A stretch of 64,000 nucleotides of DNA from Pisaster brevispinus (lineage: Eukaryota; Echinodermata; Asteroidea; Forcipulatida; Asteriidae): contig JAMKCF010000003.1 of the NCBI GenBank assembly GCA_023634235.1, positions 21,112,742 through 21,176,741 on the forward strand. The letters are read 5' to 3'. A program made the position numbers and the translations under genes. The notes below the pieces were generated by a model that saw only the letters and a list, made by a program, of their open reading frames with translations, had not been told where the DNA came from and did no database searches. Shown here piece by piece: positions 46,501 through 61,500 of the stretch; position 1 is the first letter of the stretch, and the number at the start of each line of letters is the position of its first letter.

Positions 46501-49500
46501 CCACTTAAATTTGGATACTAGTTTCACATCTTTTTGTCAGCAATGACTCCCGCCCTTAGGAAATAGCATTTGGAAGCCCTTCAAAATTGTCCAAAAATCA
46601 ATGAGGTATAATTGACCCCTTTCACCACTGTCACACGTGGCTACTCTCCTCAGCCACGTTTGTCATTTTGGCGTAAAATTGCTCTCGCATATGCCACATT
46701 GCCTAAAATGCGCACAACAGTGTATAACGTACGGGACATCGCCTCCCAAAATGGTGCAACCAAGGTTATTGTGATGATGACGTGAGGTGAGTCAGGTCAA
46801 TACCTTTGTGCATGATGCATTCTTGACAATGAGAAGTAAAACCTTAACCTCAATTTTCATTACTCAGTATGATAAACAATACGTCGGAGAGCTGCCCCCC
46901 AAGCAGGTTACCTTCACCAACCTAAATGACAATGTCCGGGACGCCTTCCTGCGCAACATGTGCGAGAAGTTCGGCACGATCGAGGACATCAACATCTGCT
47001 TCAACCCGAAGACGCGGAAGCACCTTGGGCTGGCCAGCGTCACATTCAGTACAACTCGGGCGGCCAGACAGGCTGTCATGGAGCTTAACAGGACGTCGGT
47101 GATGGGAAAGATTATCATTGTCCAGATTGATGCTGGAGGTAGGGCAAGCAATTTTCATTGCAGTGTTCTCCCCATGTACAAGCTAGTGTATTGGGCTGAT
47201 GCATAAATTGTGACCGATACGCAAAGAAAACGAAACAAAATAATAAGGGATTTTTTAATTTTGTTTTTTGATAAATTTTTGGGGAGGGATGTCGGATCTA
47301 CAATTGTAATTCACAAAAAGTATACAGATCAAACCATTAAGAATGCCCCAGATTGCTTGGTAGGGCTTTTAAAACCAAGCTAAACACCAAGTAAAAAACA
47401 TTCCGAGGACCTCATTTAATTCAGCGTGTTTAGGCCAAACTTCCAAAACTCGGGTCCAGAGACTTTATAATTTTATGTCTGTACACCATGTGACCTGTGA
47501 CATCACATGCTTACAAAAGAGCCGCAGAGTCTGGACTTCCTGCAGGCATGATTTGTACACATTGAGGAAAACATGAAATCTTACTTTTTATGAGGATTGC
47601 ACTGTACAATTTTTATCAACATTTTACATGAAGAAAGGGGGCGCATCAACAAATTTATGCAGCTGTTATTTTTTATATCTATTTAATTGATGTGGAAATT
47701 ATGATACAAAATGTGAAATTTCCCATTGACCAGTGTAGTATTTCACCTGCCAGGAATTGCCCTGGAATGTACAAGGTCACTCTTTTTGTTGACACAGGTT
47801 ACGTGGTCTATTGTTTCTTTTATACATTTTGAATGAAGGCACTCGTCAGATATATTGGAATCTAAGGCACATTTGTAGATATTTTGAAATTGAGATGCGT
47901 TTTGGTTCAGACCTATCAGCTGAAGATACAACATTCGCTTGGTTTCTTTACAGGCACAGAATGCGAGAGAATCTATGACTGCCTCATCAACACCAGTACG
48001 CCGAGCAGTTCCAGCTCCACGCCTAGAGACCCCAGACACAGCGTTTCCACTCCGGACACGCCTACCCCAAGGATTGTCACCACCGACCCTCGGAGACCAT
48101 CCCTGGAGAGTCGGACCCCTTCTGTACCAGAAGGTACCCCGCTAAGCATGCCTGATCATCCGTTTGTTTTTCCAGAGCAGCAGGGTTATCCAGTGGGATC
48201 TGAGCAGGGGTTCCAAGGGCCTCCAGGCCCTCCAGGACCTCCAGGTCCTCCAGGCCCTCCAGGCCCAGCCACCCCGGGACTGAGTGGAAATTTCGGGGGG
48301 ATGAACATGCATGAGTACAGTGGGACTCCTGGTGGGCCACAGGGACCCTACCCGCCGGATTTTAACCGAGGGGGTATGGAGCAGTTTCCACCCCACAGTG
48401 GGAACTTCATACCGCCAGAGCATCACGCTATGTACCAGAAGCAGCAACAGGAACAGTTGGCCGCACAGCAGCTGCAGCAGCGTGGCCTCCCACCTGGCTT
48501 TCCAGACCCTAATGGAGCCATGCCGTTCCCGCAAATGCCGCATGGTAAATTTGCCATCCCGATTCAGCCCGGCTTTCATGGGCATCAGAATACCAACTTT
48601 AACATGTACCAAGACAGTCACTCCTGGGACCATCAGAACTATGGACAGCAGGGAACCGGGCAGAATTTGGGGTATTCCAATCAAGATGCCCAGTTAAGGT
48701 ATGGTAACCATAGACATCAAGGGGATCAGTGGGATAGTTCCTTTGGCGGACAGGGCAGGCAGAGGGACTTCAAAAGCCATCACCAGCAAGAATCAGATAG
48801 GTCATACTCAAACCAGAAATTCCCTGAGAGACAAAGTGACTCTTCTAATGTTGATCACTCAAGAGAAACAAGGGAAGATTCTTCCTATTCGAAGAGCAAA
48901 AGGAAATCCAAGAACCAGCAGAGAGACCCCGTAGCCGCCCCAGCGGAGCAGGAAAGCCAGTCCTCTGAATCAGAACTTGCCATTGAAAGAGAGGCAACCA
49001 CACCCGTCCAAGATGAAGAAATCAAACCACCAGGAACGGAAGATGATGAAAATGGCTCGGAGTCGACGGAGTTGAATATGAGTCTTGACTCCCGTATTGA
49101 GGCGCTCTTGAAACGCCAGTCTGGAATAGCCTTTGGTTTTGACCTGGATTCATCGGCAAACTCTGGAAAAGCAGACAGTACTAGTAAAACAGCCACCGCT
49201 AATTTTAGCCCGAGCCCATCGCCTGCGGTTGGGGATTCCCCCTTGCTCGACGAGCCTCTCGAAAACAGAACCAGTGCTCTACATGAGAGCGGCAGTGAAC
49301 ACTCAAGGACTCAGTCCCCCTTGTCGCACGGTCGGTTCGATAAACTCGGCAAACATTGGGAAAGCCACGAAAAGGAAGACACGGCCAAACATAAACCCAG
49401 AACAACAAAATCTAATTTTGAACGTAACCTTGGACGTGCCAGCTATAAGCGATTACAACATTCCGGTGAGGGCGTTATGGAGCCAGAGCTCAAAACATCC

Positions 49501-52500
49501 ACGAGAGGGGAGCGGTACCCTGCTATGTACCCGGACGACTCATGTAGCCAAGATTCTTTCGCCTCGTTCAAATCCACTCCTGAAATCAAGGACACGGACA
49601 AAGCTTCCAGTGTCCCGTCTGGGGCATCAACCCCGACAATGAGCGAACACACTAGTCAGCTCAACATCAGTGCAATGATAAGCAGAGAACTGTCAAATCT
49701 GCGCAACATTGGCGACCAGGCACCCTCCCCGCTGGTCACTGGAAGCCCCTACGCGGACCACCAGGGAAGTGTGAATGATAGCTTGGGTTCCACACCGGTA
49801 GAATCTGAACCACCAATGAGTAAGCTACTCGCTCAGATCACGGATAATCAGTCCAACCAACAAGTAAGTCACAAAAACCTTCTTCTGGGACACTTTTGAT
49901 ACAATCATTTATCATTTTCTCACAACGGTATATTTAAACATTTTCTGAAATTTTTGAAAAACATAATTATAAATTGACATTTTCTAAAATACTTAGATGC
50001 AATATCCGTTATGTAACTTGTGTCAAAGTAGAGCATTAAAATTTGGCTCAAATGAGCAGATTTGTAGATTTCACAAAGTCATTCAAATATTTAGTGTTTA
50101 AGTTAGTTATGAATCAACAAAGTAATAGATACTTTCTCTTTGGGGTCAGGTTAAAACTGATGGACAATGTTATCTAAATTCAGACTTTTTATGTCTTCCT
50201 GGTGACAAAAACCAAGAAGATTATTCCTCAGATATAACAAAAATTGTGCTCTTTGAAGTCTTATAACTCAGGGATGGCAATACCATCATTGTACCTGCTT
50301 CAGTTTGGATCCTAGTTTCAGACCTTTTTGTCAGTATCGGCTCTCGCCCCTGTAATGAACCCAAGTTTACAAGATGATGCATTCAGCAAAAACATATTTT
50401 GGGCACACATTATTCACTTGAAAAATACCAGCGTTAGTGAAACCTAGATATAAATTTTTAGAAAATGCCCCATCGAATTTGTGTACATCCGTTGGTTGGT
50501 CTTGGAAGATCTGGAGTTCTGGAGTCAGAAAATTTAATTCCTCTTATAACTCACTCATTCAGGTCAAGCTTGAGATTGCCGATGCACTAGCATCTCGAGA
50601 TGACACCAACGGATCGCCCTCAGACATGGACATGGATATGGATGACGATCGCATGAGCATGTCGTCACTCAGCAGCGGTGAGGAAACTAAGCTGGAAGTC
50701 AACGTTCCTGTACCACAAAGAAATGAACGCCCCTACCCTACCCCTCCTGTAGCAATGCTCAGAGGGCCCCCAGAGATGCCCCGGAGCACGGCTCAGTATG
50801 GACACTGGCCTGGGGTGTCCTTGCCGGGGTACACCGGACCGTTTTCCTCGGCCCTCATGACAGCCAGTCCCATAAGGTTCCCACCGGGTGTTGGCTTTGG
50901 TGTGCAGTCGCAGTACCCCGGAGCAAACCCTTACGCTATACCTCAGACAGCCGGCTTGCCTGGTTTCCCTGTGACAAGCGTCGCCTCGACTTCCTTACCC
51001 AATCAACTCTTGAACCAGTTCGCAGGCATGACTCCTGCCCAATTTGGACATATGGGGACCCCTCAGCATGCCCAGATGCAGATGATGGCCCGTTTGGGGC
51101 AGTTTCAAATGCAGCCTTTCAACCTGAACCAGCCAGGATTCCCATCCAACCCAACTGCTGCCTTCCAGGATCCAGCAGCACAGAGACCCGGCCCTGTTCA
51201 GGGGGCCCAGGTGCCCCCTTGGCAGGCTAATATGCCTCCACCACCGCACTTCCAACAGTTTCTGCAGCAGTTCCCACAGCAGTTCCAGGTTCCGCCGTTG
51301 CCAAATTCCCAGTCGGAACAGCCGTGGTACTCACCTCCCAAACCCGACCCCAAGGAGGAGATTGTCAGCGAGCTCCTGAAGACAACATTTAACGAACTGA
51401 AGAAGATCATGAAGAAGGATTTGGGGAGGAAGATGGTGGAGTCATCTGCCTTCAAGTCTCTTGAGGCTTGGTGGGATGATTGTGAACTCAAGTTTAAGGT
51501 GAGAAAAAAGCGTCAACGGCATTAGTAATATACTCGTTATGCAAAATTAACGTATATTTAATTGATGTGGTACCCGCTGCTAAAACATAGGATTCGAACT
51601 GCCTCTAACCTCCAGGCTAGCTCGATGGTCTAGTGGTAAGACATGTGCTCTAGCAATGCAAAGGATGTGAGTTGGAATCCAACCACAGTGATTTTCCTGT
51701 GGATTCTTTTCGCAGAACTTGGGAAAGTACTGAGTATACAGTGCTTAATACACATTGGTGTAACGGCAAAAACAAATTAAGTTCTTTACCCTGATGCAAA
51801 AATTACATCTAATAAATCGTTGCTAAGGATTCGAACCCACCTTTATCCCTGATGTAAAATTAACATATTTCAAAGCAATAGTGTTGCAAATTCCAAATGG
51901 CTTAATTGTTATTCTGCAAGCACAATCATGACAATATTAAAGTGTAAAATAGATGGTAAAATGATGTTTCAGAAATGTTTTCAATCAAATTTTCAAGTAT
52001 TTTTCGTGACATTGTTCCTCTGTTTTTCCATATCAGGAACCTCTTAGAACGTCCACCGATGTAGAGAAGCCCTCACCAAAGATCCAACCCATTATCGCCA
52101 TCCCCTTCCACTCTGGGTCATGGGCCACTGCAGCATCTCAGGGCAAGAACCTGGGGCTGGAGAGCATCGGCCTAGGCCTAGGAGTAAGGGCTGCTATGCC
52201 ACGCATGCCCTCATTCAAGGTAAGGGTCTCAAACGGCTGATCTTATGCAGAATAAATGCGAGAGAGATTGTTGCTTTCAGAAGGACAACATCGTGTCGTT
52301 GCGACAATGCCATTTCTCCTAGTTGCACACAATTTGAAACTGTCAAAATGTCCTATTGTGCTTAAAATAACCTGGATGTACACGCAAAAGCAATAGGGAT
52401 GTGAGTGTTTCATGCCAGATGCAATGTTGTTGCACAGTCGAGATACGCTGTTGCACTATCACAATGATATGCACACATGTTTTACAATCCTCAAACTTGA

Positions 52501-55500
52501 GTTTTTAATAAGGGTCTTTTGATTTAAATTGGTTCTCTCTTTCCATTATGTGGTCCAAGTGTACACCTTGGGTTGCATGGGTGGCAAGTGCGCAAAGCAC
52601 TCGCCTCTCACCACTGTGGCCCTGGTTTAACTCCCAGCTGAGGCCGTAATGTGAGTAGAGTTGTGCGTTGGTTCGCTCCTTTGCCACAGAGGTTTTTTCT
52701 CTGGGCGCCACGCGTTTCCTCCTTCCGGAAATAAATCAAACACTTTCGATCTGAGGATGTGCTCCGTTTTCATATATGGGTCGATGCGGCTTGCTGCCGA
52801 AGGTGCCCTTGCCTGCCTGCGTCTCAAACACGTTATAGCAGCATCCTTTGCAATTCAGCTTCTCAGCTGAGAGTAAGAATCATGACTAGCCTCCCAAATT
52901 ATTATAACTTTAAGTGTCTGGCATATGAGTAGTTTCAAAAACTTGGATTATCAGCTAAAATTGAAGTTAATTTTGTTGGGTTTGACTTTTGAGATTCCTG
53001 GGTTCATTGTGCTCTATGCTCATTTTGTGGATACAGGTTACATATTCCAAAAAGAGCAAAATATTATGTTAACATTTGTTATTCAGTAGAGTTTGAGCTA
53101 TATTCTTAAAAAAAATTATCTATGCCTTCAACACACTTTGATACAAAGGTCAAGAGGAAAGTTCCAGAGGAAGATGAGGATGATGAGAAGAAGTCTAGAG
53201 CAGAGACGCCACAATACATTGATGAGGATGTGTCAGGTACGGTACCCAGTAGACAACCTACTGTTATAATAAAGCCAAAGATGTACAGGAACCATGCCAA
53301 AGACTGCTTGCATTGGATGGGTGTAGGAATATATGTTTCTGATTATGTGGTTCAATTCTTTACATTGAAGATTTGTGAGAGCTTTGTAAATAATGCAAAG
53401 TGTTAACCAAATGAATACAGTACAAAATCATTTTTGATCAATTTTTGTTTTAATGTATGATGAATTTTTCTTCCAGTTTAAGGTGAATCCTTTTTTAAAC
53501 ATGCATCATGAATAAAAGTTGATGTGATTTACCAAGGCTTCATTTTTACATAACTTTTAGTGTTTATTTTCTTCTTGTATAACCACCATCTTTCGCTCAT
53601 TCTTCTTTTAAAAAATGCGGAATTAAATCAAGTAGCTACCAAATTTGTGAACTTGAACCTTGTCATGTAGAACACTACAAGGAACTGTATGTTCAGTTCG
53701 CAGTAACTTAATGTGTTAACATCTACTTTGCTGTGAAGACTTTGTTCTTTTGTTGTTAACCTCACTGCTGTGGAGTGAGTTTTGAATTAGTCTCAGTGTT
53801 TCAACAAGCCTGCTCTAGTCATCGACAAGAGACTTCAAGAGTGTTTGAGATGCTGATCTCTTTATAAGGCGGTGTTGTTTCTTTTCTTTTTTTCTCAAGA
53901 CTCTGAGCGAGATAAAGATGAGGACAAGACTTCTGAGAAGGCGTCAGTGAGACGGGGCAGGAAGAGCGTTGTCAGCGATGAAGACGACGATTATGATGAA
54001 GACAAGACAAGTAAAGAGATCGATGAAGATGAAGACGAAGAGGAGGATGATGACGAGGAATCTGAAGAATCTGGCTCGGATTTCGAAGGTATCCGTTGTG
54101 TTGTTTTTGTTTTAATTGTTTAATTATTTGGGTTCTGCGGGAACCAACTCATGGGGTGAGGCCGTGGGGGAAAAAGAGGGATTCAATTTGTCTCGCATGT
54201 TCTGCTGAATCATTCCACACTTCTCAAACTTTGCTCGAGAATCGGCAAGTCTCAAACGAAAGCTTCTTTCTTTGTTTTTCTTCTTTTTTGCTTGCCGTAC
54301 GAATCCTCTTGGATAAATGTTCACTTGAAATATTTGTACTTTCCTTGAAACGTCTCTGTGAATGGTCTTGATAGATGAGATTGGGAGCCTCAAGAGTGAG
54401 TCGGAGAGTTCAGAGGAGGAGGAGGAGGAGGATGAAGGGTCGGATGCGAGCGACTCTGAGGAGAGCAGCTCTGGATCGGAGATGTCATCGAGTGACGAGT
54501 CGGACTCAGAGGATGAGGCAAAGGAGAGCAGCAAGTAAGAACTGAAAAATTATTTGTGTCTTTAATCGAAGGTCGAATCCAAGTGTTTGACGTGTCACCG
54601 CCACAAGTTTTTGATTTGAAATGGTTGATCTATGTTTCAGAAAAAAATTATTTTTCAAATGTGTCAATTTGATCATAGCAACAAGGTTGATCTCACTCCA
54701 TTGGTTTTGTGCAAAGTTCCGGTGATTCTTAACAAAGATGTGATTTAGTTCCCTTTTATGAAAGAACCATTACAAACTGTTTGATTTTACAGATGCAAGA
54801 AATTCATTGTGGTAGAGAGTTTTTAGCATTTTTCATAGGTACTTGTGGGTTTGTTCCCAAGAAGTGATTTATTATTGAATGGAAGCATCACTTCAGGCAC
54901 GTCCTCACAAAAGACTTCGCCGACTTTCGGCTGGCAGAAGTGGGAGGTGTTACTCTTGGTAGCATTTACCAGCAAGTTAGCCATTTTAAACATTGGACTG
55001 CATGGATTTTGTATGCTGGCATTACTGTTCACAGAGCTATAGTTCTTTGTACTGTGTAGATGCATTCACCTTGTGTGTTATAATATCACAGGCTGTCATA
55101 GTTTATCTATCATTCAAAATAACTGTGAATGGTCAGACAGTAGGAGGGTTCATAATAAATTTCCTTCAAACACTGGAAAGAGTCCGGACATCAAAATCTT
55201 TGCTTTTATTCCAGAGCAAGAAAAACCCTAGTATATTAGAGATCAGTATCATTGCCTCTGGGATTGTTATTTTCATGACATTTTTTCTGCGTTTGTTTTC
55301 AGGAAAGATTCCAGAGCTGTGTCAGATATCAAGAGGGAGGAGAAACTTGCCAAGATCTTAGAGGAGAAGGAGGAAGCCTCAGATGCCAAGGTCAAGGACA
55401 AGGAGATGTCTGAGAAGAAGGCGAGCAAGAAAGCTGTCAACGGAGATGCCACTCAGAAGGAAACTGTCAAAGACAAGTAAGTGTTTTGCACTGCTGTAGA

Positions 55501-58500
55501 CAAGTTAATCCAGAGGTGGCAGGTTAAAGGTTCGCTGTAGTAACAAGTGGGGGTGTCGTGGTCGAGCGGTCTGGGGCGGTGGACTCAAGTTTTGTAATTT
55601 ACAGAATGTGGGTTCGCGCAAATGCTTGCAAATGTTCTGCTAAGCAAAAATTTGCAGAATACCAGTCACAAGTGGTATGTATGAGAATAGTATTTTGGCT
55701 GGTTACCCGTAGTAAGCAAAAATGTTTGGTGCTTAGCTTAATTTTGTGCTTAAGCAGCTATATGAAATTTGAAAATGGTCTCAATTCCACCTCGTACCAG
55801 AGCCAAGGTTTCACTACCTTTAGTTTTTTCCCTAAAGCTTGTGCTATAAATCTCTACGCATTGTTTTGGATTGCAATACATTTACATTTAAAGATTTTCC
55901 CTTGCCCAATTTTTTGGTCATTGTGATTAATTCACCATTGTTTTTAAACAAGAATGCTTTTGTTCTTTTCTTTGTTATAACTAGCACTGCAAGAACAGAA
56001 TTGTTTGGTAAACAACAGGCGGTCAGATAGCTAAGCTAGATATTCTTGTTTTCATTTCAGAATTGAGGAGAAGAAATCAAAGGCAAAATTTACCAAGGAG
56101 CACCCTGACAAAACAAGAAAAGAAGACAGAGAGACAACTGACGAAGTAATCGAGGTCACCACCGAGGTCAAATCGGACGACAGAATGAACTCCTTCGAGC
56201 TACTTGTTGAGATGGCCACCCAGGCGAGGACAGAACTCTTGGATGAGAAACCAGCCGAGGTTGTCGTGACGTCACTGAAGAGCGAGGAGATAGAGGCGGC
56301 TGAACTTCTTCAGACGATGAAGAAGAAGGGCGTGGCAATAACAGGGAGGAAGGATGGGGACATGGGTAGGGCGTCGGCTGGGGATGCAGAGGCGAGGCTC
56401 CCAGAGGGAGAGAGCATCGAGGAGGAAGTGGTGATGGAATCCGTTGAGGACATGGAGTTTGAAATTGATGCTAAGAAGATCCGGAAAGCTGCCTTGCCAA
56501 AGGTTAGTAGATGAAGGAGTGTGGGGTGGGGTGTAGATTTGCGGTCGATCTGGGGATTGATCTTAACTGTGCATCAATTTTAATTACTAAGCAAAGTGTG
56601 ATGCCACAATACAAATCACTATGGTGATATTGCCAACTCATGTTAAGATGACCCTTAGTGCTTTGTAAAATGGAGCCCTGGTGTGGTGGGGGCTAACATA
56701 TCTCACAGCTTAGAAGAAGAAGTTTCATTGAGTCATCTCTCACTTTGTCTTGAAGCATTGGGTGTCCCCTAAAAATTGTAAAGTTTTTAGGAAATGATTT
56801 TATGATTTGTCAATAAGAAAGTTTCTCAAAATTTTCTTGTATTCTGTTTGGAACTTTCCCTCATGGAGTGCAGGCTGTTCTTACTTCCAAATAGGAGCAA
56901 AATCTAGGAACTAAGTTTGTTCACACAAGGAACGGGTGATGACCCCAGTACTTTTTGCTACAGTTGTCAAATATGTTCATAGATAATCCCACAAGGAATA
57001 TGTACGTAAAAAAAACCTACTAGATTCAGGAATGGTTATCTTGTATTCAAGAGAGTGAGTGAGAAATAAAATAAACAGAGAAAAGAAAAGAAATACTTTC
57101 TCAACTGTATGAAACACTTCAAACCTTACAAAATCTTTCGTTTTAATTTCTTTCCCGTAGGAGACAGCTGATGACCAGCAGCCTCTGCCATTCCTGGACC
57201 ACAGCTACTGCCAACGTCCTCCCCCGGCTAAATTCAAGGAGCCACCAACAGCAGTCGAAAAGTCCCCAGTCGGGTTCGACCAGCCGAGCGTCCGACTCGT
57301 CAAGCTGGATCTCTCCGACAAGGAACTCGCCTCCTTCAAGGAGGCCGAGGAGAACGAGATCATCGACGTCGTCACAGAGCCTGAAGAACCTGCACAACCT
57401 CCTCCCAAGAAGCAGAAGTCAACGAAACGGAAGCACAAGGAGGAAGCTGCGGCGATGGAGGAAGAGGTGGCCATCCCCGAGCCGTCCAAACCTCAGTTCA
57501 TGCCCAGGAACTATTACGAGGAGTGGACGAATCTCTATCAGTTCTTGGCGGTGGGGGTAGATCAGGAGGACGCGTTCTACTTGAGGAAGAGCTATGAGTC
57601 GATGCTGCAAGAAGGGAAGATACCTTGGCTGAGCTACACCCACTGGGTCTCACATTCATATATCCTTTTGTGTCGTTCTTGAGTATTAACCCTCAATTCC
57701 CTAGGCCTTTTTGCATCCTCAACTCCTCTCTCACTCAACACCAACATGTTTGGACTTCAAGTTTGGAACACCTGACCCAGACTGAGTAATTGTTAATTTG
57801 GCCTACAGCCCTCAGTCCTTCTGAATCCTTCATTTCAGCAAAGAGTGTTGATTCCTTGCACGACGTGTAACGCACTTCCATGCACCTATTCTGTCCCCCC
57901 ATTTTGGGCGTCAAAATGCACACGAAGGAATTGACCTCCAAAATGGTGGAAATGGCTAATGTGCATTTTGTGGAGGTGCGTTCCCCGTCTGCAAATGGTT
58001 AATATAGAAGGATTTGGAAGGGTATGGGTAATGATTGACTGTTAATGATTGACACCATTTGTTTTATTTGCCCTCACGTTACTGAAATCCCACTTTCCGT
58101 GTTTGCAGCGAAAATCACAAAACATGCCAGTTAAAATAATAGCTCTGTTAATATTAAGCTTCACCTTGGCCGACCTGCAGGTTCTGATTCCATCCAGTGA
58201 AAAGGAAATCAAATGTTTCTCGTTCACAGCGCGATCCAAATCTCAATCAGCAATAATGAAATTCAACACTGGCCTGGAATTTCATCTTTGAGAGGGCAAG
58301 GCCATTTTCATTTTGCAAAGGGCACTTCAATTAGAATATCTGAAAGTCTACGGGAAACTTTTGAAATGGCACCAAGGCCAAGACCAGGGCAACAGAGGCC
58401 ATGGACTCTCCGTTGCCTTCATGTAATTCCAGGCCTGCCAATATAATCACATTTCTCACACTTCAACCAAAGCTACTAAACTTTAGATTGAAAGAAAGAA

Positions 58501-61500
58501 AAAGTTGTTGGCTCTCTAAAAAAAAAAAACCCAAAACAAGTTGACCACAGCAAGAAAGAGGCTTTTGGGGAAAATAAAAATCTCTCAATGAAAATGGTAT
58601 TTACTCTGTTTTGATTTTGGTTTGATGTGAATTGAATTGAAATTAAATGTGGTCTGGTGCTATGGTGACCATTAAAGTCAAAGTCGAGATGGCAACTTCC
58701 TCCTGGCGTTTTCTCCTTAACTGACCCTCTCACTGACGGCGATTCCAGACCCGCCCAAGAAAAAGCGGAAGACCGACGAGGTCCGGGTGCACGCCACGGG
58801 AACGGCCAGGACGGAAGGATTCTACAAGATCACAACCCAAGAGAAGAAGAAGTATCTGAAGAGGCTGCAGACAATCTCGCTGGATAAGAGTGAGGATAAT
58901 CAGGTATGCAAAGGAGGAGTAGGCAAGCAAATTTGCTAAAGCAAGCACAGAAACATCTGCTTAACTTCCTTTCTTTCTTTACACATTTCTGCCTTGTTGC
59001 CAAACTGTTGTGTTATGTAATATTCATGTCTTCCTACTGCAAAACTTCCTTTTTGTCATTGTTATTATCAATATTACCTTAATAACATATTTATGTTGTT
59101 AATATTATCATTATTCCCTCTTTAACGTATTTAACATATTCCCTCTTTAACATGTTTAAGTTAAATTGTTAATATTTGTATTTTTGTTGCTTTTGATTTT
59201 TGCTGTAAATTGTGTCCGTTTGTATTTGTCAATGGGAATTTCAATACAAACCTCTGTTTGGCTTCTGAAAATGCTCCCTTATTGGTTTGCTCCTTATACA
59301 TTTCATTGTTTTATTTACTTGTTTATTTACTTATTTATTGTTGTTTTTGGTCAGTCAGTTCTTGATTATCTTTGATTTAAGTAAGTGTTCTGACCTTGTA
59401 TTTTTCTTTCTTTTTCAATAATATGGAAACAAATTTTGACTTGAATTGAATTGAGCTGAGTGTGAACAATGTACCTGTGAGATTGATTTTTTTGTTGCTA
59501 GTAGGCTTCAGTGAAAACTTGAAACATTGATGTTTATCTGTGTTGATTTCTGGCAGGACCCCAGCGTGACAGTCATAGCGGCTAGCGGCAAGCACAACGA
59601 GCTCTCCAGGGAGGCTAGGTCTGACCAGCGGAGGGCCATGGCTACCCTGTCCAGGCAAGATGGTGCCGTGTCTGATCTGCTTAAATTCAACCAACTCAAG
59701 GTAATGAATCCCACCGGAGAGTTTCTCAGAGATTTCAAGAGTTTGTTTATCCCTGTCGAAGTGATTCGACAAGATTTGTCCTCACTCAAAAAAAAATCCA
59801 ACGCCTTATGTGTATACTCAACACCCAAACAGTTGGACTCTGATTATGGTGGTTTGCCCGATCACATGTAAAGTGACCAGTTTACTTGCGCAGTCCTCAA
59901 GAATCCAAAGAGTTGACGGGGGTAGTTCAGGTAAACTAAATCTGCTGGTGTGTCCTCAATCATATAAAAAATATCAAGCAATTGACTCAGAGTAAGTTGT
60001 GTTACACTGTGTATTGTTGGCGATGAGTGCGCGTTTACATGCACACAAGAATCCAATTTCATGGAGCCGCTTAAGCACACAAAATAGCTAAGCAAAAAAA
60101 AAATTGCTCACCAGAATAAAGAAACCAGCTAAATTACAATTCCACATGTATGATTTGTGACTGGTATCCTGCTCATTTATGCTAAGCAGAAAATTGTTGT
60201 AGCCGCGTGTGATGTTGGTGCAAAAGAGTCAATTGGGGAAACACAATCTGAGAAGTGGTTATGCAGGAAACGTTTCCCAGATTGAACATTTTTGTAATCC
60301 CTTTCTCTTAAACCACATTCCTTGGAAGGGAATTGTTTCTCAAGATAATATACATTATCAACAGCTGCAGTGCTTCTTACCAAGCAAGTTTTTATGCTCA
60401 TTATTTTTTTGAGAAATTACCAAAGGTATACCCTCCCTTTAAGACACCAAACCGGTGGAAGGGACTTAAGTCTCTGGATCTCAAGACCATCTTGCACGAC
60501 CATCCCGCTATCCATTCCAACTCAGCAGAAACGGGTCACTAGCTAGAGTGCCATGTCCTCTAAATAACTCTGGACTCGATCCCTTCTGATTTTTGCTTAG
60601 CAGACAAATGTTACTTGTGACTGGTTCCTTGTCAATATTGCTCAATCATTTTAGGTGAGCGGTTTTATGAAATTTGACCCAGACAGTTTCATCAATTATC
60701 CTTTCATTAAAATTTTATGTGCATATTTTTCTGTCCGTTATTTCAGTTCCGTAAGAAGGAGCTGAAGTTTTTGAAGAGCGGTATCCACGGCTGGGGCCTG
60801 TACGCCATGCAGCCCATCACGGCCGATGAGATGGTCATCGAGTACGTCGGGGAGTCCATCCGGCAGAGCATCGCCGACGAGAGGGAAACTCGGTACGAGA
60901 AGCTGGGCATCGGGAGCAGCTACCTCTTCAGGATCGATGCCGATTCCATCATCGACGCCACCAAGACCGGAAACCTGGCACGCTTCATCAACCACAGTTG
61001 CAATGTAAGAAACGTTTTTGTGTGTTTGTGTGCCCTTACATATGCCAACTTACGGGGTACTTTTAACAATGGAACAATGGACCCCACAAGGCAATTTCAA
61101 TAGGAACAATAGGGCCCCACAAGGGAATTCTTTAGAAAAGGGAACAATAGAACAACAATAGCAGTACCCCACAAACCGGATCCGTAAGGTTGTGTGTGTA
61201 TGTGTGTGCTTCTTAGTTGTTTGGACTCTTGATTGCTCTGTTGGTTAGAACACTTTTATTCACAAACTTTTTAGGGTTAATTCATTTTGTTTAGGAAGCT
61301 CCAAGTGCACAAACATTTCTAATGTTATTTTAAACTTTTTAAACATGCATGTGAGTTGAATTGTACATGCTTTTCATGCACAAGCGTAGTGTGTCCCAGT
61401 AATGGCAGAAAACACTGGTACAAGATAAATGACATTAAGTGATGTTATGTTTGAAGCTTTACATGGAGTGGAAAAAATAAGAAGTAACTGTTACTAGTAA

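Noticed and set aside
48142..48684. Minus-strand frame of 180 codons
   Set aside because: It is a shadow of SETD1 exon 5; its tryptophan/leucine-rich peptide comes from the antisense of the GPP tract.
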